Of a stretch of 5,379 nt of DNA, positions 1 through 5,379 are shown piece after piece. Each line of letters starts with the position of its first letter. Position 1 is the stretch's first letter. This DNA comes from Cyclobacteriaceae bacterium (GTDB lineage Bacteria; Bacteroidota; Bacteroidia; Cytophagales; Cyclobacteriaceae). The notes under the pieces were generated by a model. It worked only from the letters and a program-made list of their open reading frames with translations. It was not told the origin of the DNA and searched no databases. The translations under genes were made by a program, and so were the position numbers. Where the stretch lies: the NCBI GenBank assembly GCA_029880385.1, contig JAOUOM010000202.1, positions 1-5,379 on the forward strand, in the 5' to 3' direction.

Positions 1-704
1 CCCTGGAAATCGAAAAGCAATGTCCGGATTTGTGGGTGGGGGAAGATGAGGAATCGTCCAAGAATAATTTTGAAAGTGAACTGCTGGGGATCAATTTGAA
101 CAGGGAAAAAGTAATGGGAAAATATAGCTACCACAAGATCATTCAGGCACGGGATGGAAAGGCACTGAGCGAATCCATCGGTGGGTATTTGTCCAATCCC
201 CTTACAGCCATTGTATACAATTTTGTCGATATGCTCAGCCATGCCCGTACCGATATGCAAATGATCCGTCAACTGGCTCCTGACGAGTCGGCATACCGCG
301 ACCTCACCCGTACCTGGTTCAACCATTCGTCGTTGCGCGAAACCCTCACCCGACTGGCACGCAAACAGGTAAAGGTGGTCATCACGACCGACCATGGCAC
401 TATCCGGGTAAAAAAACCGGTAAAAATGATCGGCGATCGCAATACCAACACCAACCTGCGCTACAAACAAGGCAAGAACCTGGGATTTGACGAACAAAAA
501 ATATTCTATACCCGTAATCCCGAGTCACTGGGATTGCCAAAATTAAATGTGAGCACCTGCTATGCCTTTGCCCGGGAAGATGGTTTTTTTGCATATCCTA
601 ATAACTACAACTATTACGTGGGCTATTACCGGGATACCTTTCAGCATGGGGGTATCAGCCTGGAGGAGGTGATTGTCCCATTGATAACATTGGTGAATAA
701 ATGA
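1..704 (+). CDS. porX: PorX, type IX secretion response regulator with PglZ/alkaline-phosphatase-fold domain (C-terminal part)
   Basis: The reading frame is open from the left window edge (first full codon at 3) to a TGA at 702-704. Only the last 233 residues are present; the family is usually a little over 500 residues. The missing part should hold the CheY-like receiver domain and the helical linker. What is visible is the PglZ domain of the alkaline phosphatase superfamily: YNFVDMLSHARTDM (residues 72-85 of the visible part), the metal-binding Asp-His pair in TTDHGTIRV (D130, H131), GDRNTNTNLRYKQG (144-157), and the closing FQHGGISLEEVIVP (213-226) with the expected late metal-ligand histidine, H215. 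These blocks match PorX closely. In Porphyromonas and Flavobacterium, PorX works with the sensor kinase PorY and an ECF sigma factor to control type IX secretion, and has metal-dependent phosphodiesterase activity; this is family knowledge. The stop overlaps the tsaE start (ATGA), suggesting translational coupling. An internal TTG at 30 is not the real start. Confidence 0.93.
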   Translation, partial: LEIEKQCPDLWVGEDEESSKNNFESELLGINLNREKVMGKYSYHKIIQARDGKALSESIGGYLSNPLTAIVYNFVDMLSHARTDMQMIRQLAPDESAYRDLTRTWFNHSSLRETLTRLARKQVKVVITTDHGTIRVKKPVKMIGDRNTNTNLRYKQGKNLGFDEQKIFYTRNPESLGLPKLNVSTCYAFAREDGFFAYPNNYNYYVGYYRDTFQHGGISLEEVIVPLITLVNK

Positions 705-1129
705 CACGGACATTTGACTTGGGGCAGATTAGCGAAGTGGCGGCGGACTTGCTCCGGGAAGGCAGGGATTATCCCGTATGGTGTTTTTTTGCCCAGATGG
801 GAGCAGGAAAAACCACCCTTATCAAAGCTGTTTGCGAACAGTTGGGTGTACAGGATACAATGGGATCGCCTACTTTTTCCATTATAAATGAATACCTGGA
901 TGGCAGGGGAAACCCCGTTTACCATTTTGATTTTTACAGGTTAACCCGCGAACAGGAAGCCTCCGATATTGGCACCGAAGATTACTTTTATTCAGGCAAC
1001 TTTTGCCTGGTGGAATGGCCCGAAAATGTTTTGGGAATTTTACCTGACCGATACCTGAAAATATATATTAACTTAGTGAACGAAAATCAACGAGAAATAA
1101 GGCTGAGCCCGCATGGCGGAGAAAATTAG
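701..1129 (+). CDS. tsaE: tRNA N6-threonylcarbamoyladenosine biosynthesis ATPase TsaE
   Basis: The product is 142 residues, a normal TsaE length. TsaE is the small cytoplasmic ATPase that, with TsaB and TsaD, supports transfer of threonylcarbamoyl to A37 of ANN-decoding tRNAs. Family landmarks in order are a P-loop AQMGAGKTTLIK (residues 31-42), SPTFSIINEY (56-65, switch-like threonine T58), YHFDFYRL (74-81) and LVEWPE (103-108). The Lys-Thr of the P-loop (K37, T38) is intact. One oddity: the usual first glycine of the Walker A motif (GxxxxGK[ST]) is alanine here, A31 (gcc at 791-793), just after a run of seven T. The frame is unbroken on both sides of this run. The ATG at 701 overlaps the porX stop by 4 nt (ATGA) and fixes the start. 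The 3' end overlaps ald by 17 nt. No separate promoter is evident, so it is probably co-transcribed with porX and ald. Confidence 0.95.
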   Translation: MTRTFDLGQISEVAADLLREGRDYPVWCFFAQMGAGKTTLIKAVCEQLGVQDTMGSPTFSIINEYLDGRGNPVYHFDFYRLTREQEASDIGTEDYFYSGNFCLVEWPENVLGILPDRYLKIYINLVNENQREIRLSPHGGEN

Positions 1130-2339
1130 ATCAGGTATTAAAGAATTGGCAAGGGAATCTGCGCTTTATCCATTGGAATCACCCCTGAAGATCAGAGAGG
1201 GTAAAAAATCATTGCAAATCGGTGTGCCTATTGAGACTTCCCTTCAGGAAAACCGCGTGACGCTGAAGCCGGAAGCTGTAAACCTGTTGGTAAACAATGG
1301 GCATGAGGTGTGGGTGGAGACAGGTGCCGGTGAGGCGGCCAATTTCAAGGACAATGCCTACAGTGAGGCAGGGGCCAAAATCGTATACGACCGCAAAGAA
1401 ATTTACCAGTCGGAAATCATCCTAAAGGTAGAACCCCCGACCAAATACGAAATGGATATGATCAGGCAGGGGGTAACCCTGATCTCTGCCATTCAGCCGG
1501 GCACACAGTCGGTTGAATTCCTTAAGGCCATTACCCAAAAGAAAATCACTGCCCTGGGCTATGAGTTCATCGAAGACAAAGTCGGCGGACTGCCACTGGT
1601 ACGGGCAATGAGTGAAATTGCCGGGAGTACGGTCATGATGATTGCCGGTGAATACCTGAGCAAGACCCGCGATGGACAGGGCATCATATTGGGGGGTGTG
1701 ACGGGCGTACCACCCACACAGGTGGTGATCGTGGGGGCCGGTACTGTGGCCGAATATGCCACACGGGCAGCCCTCGGGCTGGGTGTCGACGTTCAGGTAT
1801 TTGACAACCAAATCTATAAGCTGCGCAGGTTAAAACATGCCGTCGGCCAGCAGGTATACACCTCTACCATCGACCCTACTACCCTCGAAAAAGCCATCCG
1901 TACGGCTGATGTGGTCATTGGTGCCGTGAGGGGAGAAAAAAGCACCAACAAAGTAGTGGTGTCCGAGCAGATGGTGGCACAGATGAAGCCGGGATCCGTG
2001 ATCATCGATGTGAGTATCGACCAGGGGGGATGCATCGAAACATCGAGCCCCACGACACTCAAAAGCCCTGTTTTCAAAAAACATGATGTCATCCACTATT
2101 GCGTGCCCAATATTGCATCGCGTGTGGCGCGTACGGCCACCATTGCCATTTCCAATATCTTCAGCCCGATCCTCCTGCAAATTGCCGATGCAGGTGGGGT
2201 AGAGGAAATGATGTTTTCCCATTCGTGGTTTACCAAAGGTGTCTATGCCTACAAAGGCAGCCTCACCAACCTCCACCTGGCCCGTAAATACAACATGGGG
2301 TACAAGGACCTCAGTCTGCTGATGGCAGCCAGGTTTTAG
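1113..2339 (+). CDS. ald: Alanine dehydrogenase family protein (Bacteroidota type, NAD-dependent)
   Basis: The product is 408 residues, longer than the classical enzyme of about 370 because of an N-terminal extension of roughly 34 residues. The expected reaction is reversible oxidative deamination of L-alanine to pyruvate and ammonia with NAD. An AlaDh/PNT N-terminal domain starts at IGVPIETSLQENRV (36-49), carrying R48, equivalent to the substrate-binding Arg15 of characterised enzymes. A Rossmann NAD-binding domain follows with VVIVGAGTVAEYA (204-216) and the nucleotide-ribose acidic position near D231. IDQGGC (302-307) supplies D303, the counterpart of Asp270, and YCVPN lies further on. 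Two classical positions differ: KVKEP reads KVEPP (105-109), and the histidine of the FTYLH segment is Q128 in LISAIQ. From memory these changes are common in Bacteroidota homologues, so substrate assignment rests on family naming. The ATG at 1113 lies inside tsaE (17-nt overlap), with only a weak AAGG at 1099-1102. It is the last gene of the rightward unit and ends with TAG. Confidence 0.88.
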   Translation: MAEKIRSGIKELARESALYPLESPLKIREGKKSLQIGVPIETSLQENRVTLKPEAVNLLVNNGHEVWVETGAGEAANFKDNAYSEAGAKIVYDRKEIYQSEIILKVEPPTKYEMDMIRQGVTLISAIQPGTQSVEFLKAITQKKITALGYEFIEDKVGGLPLVRAMSEIAGSTVMMIAGEYLSKTRDGQGIILGGVTGVPPTQVVIVGAGTVAEYATRAALGLGVDVQVFDNQIYKLRRLKHAVGQQVYTSTIDPTTLEKAIRTADVVIGAVRGEKSTNKVVVSEQMVAQMKPGSVIIDVSIDQGGCIETSSPTTLKSPVFKKHDVIHYCVPNIASRVARTATIAISNIFSPILLQIADAGGVEEMMFSHSWFTKGVYAYKGSLTNLHLARKYNMGYKDLSLLMAARF

Positions 2340-2390
2340 CCTGCCCGTTATGTTTTGAAAAGCGGTAATCCATGCCGCACGACTTCAGCA

Positions 2391-2418
2391 CCTGCTTCAC
2401 CGATTTCGTTGAAACAGG
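2391..2418. terminator. Possible bidirectional terminator hairpin between convergent ald and valS
   Basis: A 28-nt imperfect inverted repeat occupies the middle of the 87-bp gap between the two convergent stop codons. The arms pair as CCTG/CAGG, TTCA/TGAA and CGA/TCG, with single mismatches between blocks and a tiny TT centre (in RNA the inner pairs would open to a larger loop). Its position suits transcription ends from both sides. Neither side is followed by a T-run; on the plus strand a run of seven G (2417-2423) follows. It is therefore not a standard intrinsic terminator, and its function is inference from position and symmetry. Confidence 0.3.
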
Positions 2419-2426
2419 GGGGGCAA

Positions 2427-5114
2427 TTAGGCATTACCTCCCAGTTTTGCCAGGCCTTCCTCCAGTGTCTTGATTTTCGCTTCTGCGTCAGCCTTCTTTT
2501 TTCGTTCCATTTCGACCACCTTTTCCGGTGCGCTTGCCACAAATTTCTCATTGCCAAGTTTTTTGTCAATTGACTGGAGGAAGCCAAGGGTATACGCAAG
2601 TTCCTTCCGGAGGTTTTCCCGTTCGGCTTCTACATCGATGTGTTGGGCAGCCTCCAGGTAGTATTCGGTTGATTTGATCACAAACCCAAAGCACTGTTCC
2701 GGCTTTTGATCCGAATAACGAACCGAGCTCAGATTGGCCAGTTTGCATAAGGACGACTCGATCGCAGCATAGTGTTCTGCAGCCCCGTTGATGATCAGCG
2801 GCATCGCCTCCTTGGGTGAGAGTTGCTTGCTGTTGCGGATGTTTCGCACATTGGAAATAACCTCAAACAGCAGGTCGCCTTTTTCCAGCACATCCTGGTC
2901 ATACGCTCCCGGGGTGGGCCACTCGGCCACGATCAGACAATCTTTTTCTTCGCGCTCGCGGATGCTGTGCCAGATTTCCTCGGTCAGGAAAGGCATGAAT
3001 GGATGAAGTACCTTCACGATTTTTTCAAATAACCGGATCGTCGCCTCATAGGTTGCCCGGTCGATGGGCTCACCATAGGTAGGCTTGATCCATTCGAGGT
3101 ACCAGCTACAGAAGTCGTTCCAGACCAGCTTGTAGGCCGTCATCAGTGCATCCGACATGCGGAATTTGGAAAAATGGTCTTCCAGTTCGGCCAATGCCTT
3201 GTCAAAATTGGCCGTAAACCATTCGATTGCCAGCAGGTTTGATCCGTCCTGTGCTTTGTCCACTACTTCCCATCCGTCTACCAGACGGAAGGCATTCCAT
3301 ATTTTATTGGCAAAATTCCGTCCCTGTTCGACCAGTTTTTCATCAAACAACAGGTCATTGCCGGCAGGTGAACTGAACAACATGCCTGTGCGTACCCCAT
3401 CCGCGCCATACTGGGCAATCAGATCAAGCGGGTCGGGCGAGTTGCCCAGCGATTTCGACATTTTACGTCGCTGCTTGTCGCGTACAATACCCGTCAGGTA
3501 GACCTGTTTGAAGGGTTTCTGCCCTTTGTATTCATAGCCGGCTATGATCATACGCGCTACCCAGAAAAATAAAATTTCGGGGGCTGTCACCAGTGTGTCG
3601 GTGGGGTAAAAATAGTCCAGTGCCGGATTGGCACCGTCCCGGATCGTGCCGGATTCTTTGTCAAAGCTTTCGTCGTTAAATCCGTCGAAGACCGCCAGGG
3701 GAAACAGCCAGCTCGATGCCCAGGTATCCAGTACATCTTCGTCCTGCCGCAGGTCATGGGCAGTCAATGCGTCATTTCCGGTCTTCTTTTTGGCCAGCTC
3801 CAGGGCTTCTTCGGGTGTTTCGGCTACCACAAAGTCCGTTTCGCCCTCCCCAAAATAGTAGGCCGGTATCCGTTGGCCCCACCACAACTGTCGCGAAATA
3901 CACCAGTCGCGCACATTTTCCATCCAGTGGTTGTAGGTATTTTTAAACTTGGCCGGGTATAGTACGATCTCATCGTCCATTACGGCCTTGTGGGCCTGTC
4001 GCGAGATTTCCTTCATTTTGATAAACCACTGCAGCGACAGTTTGGGTTCGATGATCGTGTTGGTACGTTCGGATCGGCCAATACGCGTCGTAAATTCCTC
4101 TTCACCCACCAGTATCCCAGCTTCCTCCAGGTCCCTGATGATCTGTTTTCGAACCGTAAAGCGGTCTACACCCACGAATTTGGGGATTTCACAGGCCTCA
4201 TTCAAAGTGCCATCTGCATGGATGGTATCGATCACCCGGAGGTTGTGTCGCAGGCCGATTTCATAGTCATTCTGGTCATGGGCAGGCGTTACCTTCAGGC
4301 AACCCGTCCCAAAATCAAGTTCCACATATTCATCGCCGATAATGGGTATTTCACGATTGATAAACGGTACCAGGGCTGTCTTTCCGATCAGGTGGCGGAA
4401 GCGTTCATCAGCAGGGTTTACGGCAATGGCCGTGTCGCCCATGATCGTTTCCGGGCGTTGGGTAGCGATCACCACATACGCATCCGAGTCTTTGATCTGG
4501 TACCTGATCGAATAGAGTTTGGATATTTCCCCGTCTTCTTTGTAGATCACCTCCTCGTTGGACACGGCTGTTTTGGCCTCCACGTCCCAGTTGATCATGC
4601 GCAGGCCCCGGTAGATGTAGCCTTTGTTATACAGGTCGATAAATACCCGGATCACCGCCTTGTAGTACGAGTCTTCCATGGTAAATGCCGTCCGGTCCCA
4701 GTCGCAGGAGGCACCCAGTTTTTTCAATTGTTCCAGGATGATACCGCCATATTTTTCTTTCCACTCCCAGGCATGTTCCATAAATTCCTCACGGCCCAGG
4801 TCGCTTTTTTTGATCCCTTTGTCGCGGAGCATTTTCACCACTTTGGCTTCCGTGGCGATGGACGCATGGTCTGTACCCGGTACCCAGCAGGCTTCCTTGC
4901 CCTCCATTCGGGCCTTGCGGATCAGGATATCCTGGATGGTATTGTTCAGCATGTGGCCCATATGCAGCACGCCGGTCACGTTGGGGGGTGGGATTACGAT
5001 GGAGTAGGGCTCTTTGTCAGGATTTACTTTTGCTGCAAAAAAACCATGATCCATCCAGTATGTGTACCACTTTTCCTCTACCTGGTTCGGCTCATATTTT
5101 GTCGATAATGCCAT
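2427..5114 (-). CDS. valS: Valyl-tRNA synthetase (ValRS)
   Basis: This complete 895-residue class Ia aminoacyl-tRNA synthetase attaches valine to tRNA-Val in the cytoplasm. The start is ATG at 5112-5114, giving the usual family opening (STKYEP, residues 4-9); the stop is TAA at 2427-2429. The catalytic Rossmann fold shows PPPNVTGVLHMGH with the HIGH-type signature HMGH at 51-54. The CP1 editing domain, which hydrolyses mischarged Thr-tRNA, carries TQRPETIMGDTA (218-229) and GTGCLKVTPAHDQNDYEIG (269-287). The second half of the catalytic core has DWCISRQLWWGQRIP (403-417), DVLDTW (460-465) and the KMSKS loop (551-555). A helical anticodon-binding domain follows from about 620 (NKIWNAF onward). 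The C-terminal tRNA-contacting coiled coil covers about 825-890, including NEKFVASAPEKVV from 855. All key motifs are intact and no frameshift is visible. It is a single gene, convergent to ald, with its own likely promoter. No T-box leader or clear Shine-Dalgarno is seen upstream. Confidence 0.98.
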   Translation of the reverse strand: MALSTKYEPNQVEEKWYTYWMDHGFFAAKVNPDKEPYSIVIPPPNVTGVLHMGHMLNNTIQDILIRKARMEGKEACWVPGTDHASIATEAKVVKMLRDKGIKKSDLGREEFMEHAWEWKEKYGGIILEQLKKLGASCDWDRTAFTMEDSYYKAVIRVFIDLYNKGYIYRGLRMINWDVEAKTAVSNEEVIYKEDGEISKLYSIRYQIKDSDAYVVIATQRPETIMGDTAIAVNPADERFRHLIGKTALVPFINREIPIIGDEYVELDFGTGCLKVTPAHDQNDYEIGLRHNLRVIDTIHADGTLNEACEIPKFVGVDRFTVRKQIIRDLEEAGILVGEEEFTTRIGRSERTNTIIEPKLSLQWFIKMKEISRQAHKAVMDDEIVLYPAKFKNTYNHWMENVRDWCISRQLWWGQRIPAYYFGEGETDFVVAETPEEALELAKKKTGNDALTAHDLRQDEDVLDTWASSWLFPLAVFDGFNDESFDKESGTIRDGANPALDYFYPTDTLVTAPEILFFWVARMIIAGYEYKGQKPFKQVYLTGIVRDKQRRKMSKSLGNSPDPLDLIAQYGADGVRTGMLFSSPAGNDLLFDEKLVEQGRNFANKIWNAFRLVDGWEVVDKAQDGSNLLAIEWFTANFDKALAELEDHFSKFRMSDALMTAYKLVWNDFCSWYLEWIKPTYGEPIDRATYEATIRLFEKIVKVLHPFMPFLTEEIWHSIREREEKDCLIVAEWPTPGAYDQDVLEKGDLLFEVISNVRNIRNSKQLSPKEAMPLIINGAAEHYAAIESSLCKLANLSSVRYSDQKPEQCFGFVIKSTEYYLEAAQHIDVEAERENLRKELAYTLGFLQSIDKKLGNEKFVASAPEKVVEMERKKKADAEAKIKTLEEGLAKLGGNA

Positions 5115-5143
5115 GCTGAAAATACTTGTTTGAAATGAAGGGA

Positions 5144-5151
5144 CAAAAGTA
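5144..5151 (-). promoter_or_regulatory. Putative valS promoter, Bacteroidota -7 element
   Basis: Read on the minus strand, 5151 to 5144 is TACTTTTG, an exact match to the Bacteroidota housekeeping -7 consensus TAnnTTTG. It would put the transcription start near 5138, giving a leader of about 24 nt before the valS ATG. No good -33 TTTG lies at the usual spacing of about 19-21 bp; the nearest upstream TTTG on this strand (5187-5184) leaves a 32-bp spacer. The leader has no Shine-Dalgarno sequence, as is usual in this phylum. Confidence 0.5.
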
Positions 5152-5182
5152 GTCGAACTGAAGATAAATCACTTCCCTTCGG

Positions 5183-5197
5183 TCAAAAGGCTTTTGA
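5183..5197. repeat. 15-bp perfect palindrome upstream of valS
   Basis: Two 7-bp arms, TCAAAAG and CTTTTGA, flank a single central G. The site lies about 30 bp upstream of the putative valS -7 element. It could bind a dimeric regulator, or it may simply present TTTG elements in both directions. Its right arm contains a TTTG (5193-5196) placed 20 bp before TATTTTG (5217-5223), which resembles a weak rightward promoter. The symmetry is seen directly; the role is unknown. Confidence 0.35.
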
Positions 5198-5230
5198 GAT
5201 TGTGGGGAGTTTGCGGTATTTTGTCCGGGT

Positions 5231-5379
5231 ATGGGCCGCTGGCCTTTTGGGAGTGCGGGTGGCTGGCCCTTTCGGATCGGGGCTACCCGTCATCCGCTGT
5301 ATCTTTCCTGGCCGACGCATCGGCCAAACCCAACGGAAAGGATGCCGCTGCTGCCGGGGCTGGTTTGCAGACATTTGGG
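5231..5379. repeat. Candidate Bacteroidota dispersed palindromic repeat element, cut by window edge
   Basis: This GC-rich block is unlike its surroundings and shows no convincing gene on either strand. Its core is a compound hairpin. The outer stem is CTTTCC (5303-5308) with GGAAAG (5335-5340), extended by AT/AT with one bulged G. The inner perfect stem is TGGCCGA (5309-5315) with TCGGCCA (5320-5326) around a CGCA loop. The sequence CCGCTG flanks both sides (5294-5299 and 5345-5350). Upstream, GCTGGCC-led 15-mers at 5238-5252 and 5262-5276 match at 13 of 15 positions. The arrangement (CATCCGCTGTATCTTTCC, variable hairpin, GGAAAGGATGCCGCTGCT) resembles, from memory, a repeat scattered between genes in many Bacteroidota genomes; I could not verify this. 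Several short open frames cross it, including a 63-codon minus-strand one (5183-5374), but they overlap in most frames and look like by-products of the repeat. Confidence 0.45.

Noticed and set aside
30..704. TTG at 30 as the start of a short stand-alone PglZ protein
   Set aside because: The frame is open upstream to the window edge with PorX-like sequence, so this is an internal codon of a gene cut by the window.
2348..2599. Minus-strand frame ending near ald whose tail contains GEAGAEVVRHGLPL, reminiscent of the GEAGPE motif of phage tape-measure proteins
   Set aside because: Most of it is a frame shadow of the valS C-terminus. The tail coincides with the intergenic inverted repeat, and nothing phage-like is nearby.
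3990..5108. Plus-strand open frame of 372 codons
   Set aside because: It lies wholly antisense to valS, whose motifs are all intact. The predicted product has no recognisable domain and is rich in His and Phe, as expected for a shadow of a coding strand.
5115..5182. T-box or other riboswitch leader for valS
   Set aside because: The likely leader is about 24 nt, too short for any T-box, and no specifier or T-box sequence is visible. T-boxes are also not expected in Bacteroidota.
5183..5374. Minus-strand 63-codon open frame upstream of valS
   Set aside because: The product is Pro/Arg/Thr-rich without any domain. It crosses the hairpin-containing repeat, and other frames across the same stretch are also open, so openness here reflects high GC.
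5283..5379. Possible C-terminal end of a minus-strand gene (TAG at 5283-5285, 31 open codons to the edge)
   Set aside because: The frame is too short to judge and lies over the compound hairpin. No recognisable motif was found.

Overview
The window looks like a chromosomal segment from a member of the phylum Bacteroidota. The evidence is a PorX-type response regulator (seen almost only in this phylum), the N-terminally extended Bacteroidota form of alanine dehydrogenase, starts without clear Shine-Dalgarno sequences, and an exact Bacteroidota-type -7 promoter element (TAnnTTTG) upstream of valS. Base composition looks moderate, near 50% GC by eye. A lower rank cannot be assigned from this sequence alone.

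Layout: positions 1-2339 hold three genes read rightward with overlapping ends: the C-terminal 233 codons of porX (cut by the left window edge), tsaE (ATGA overlap with porX), and ald (17-nt overlap with tsaE). This is very probably one transcription unit whose promoter lies outside the window. An 87-bp gap (2340-2426) with an imperfect 28-nt inverted repeat separates ald from the convergent valS gene, complete at 2427-5114 on the minus strand. Positions 5115-5379 hold the valS promoter region, a 15-bp palindrome, and then a GC-rich, structured stretch running to the right edge. I read that stretch as a probable dispersed extragenic palindromic repeat rather than a gene.

Roles: PorX is the response regulator/phosphodiesterase-fold protein that controls the type IX secretion system. 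TsaE is the ATPase of the tRNA t6A modification machinery. Ald is an alanine/pyruvate NAD-dependent dehydrogenase homologue. ValRS charges tRNA-Val and edits mischarged Thr. The porX-tsaE-ald order is, from memory, a recurrent Bacteroidota neighbourhood, so the cluster is mostly housekeeping plus one secretion regulator. I see no phage, CRISPR, toxin-antitoxin, insertion sequence or new multi-gene system. The points most worth checking are the right-edge repeat, the altered Walker A first residue in TsaE, and the non-canonical active-site positions in Ald.
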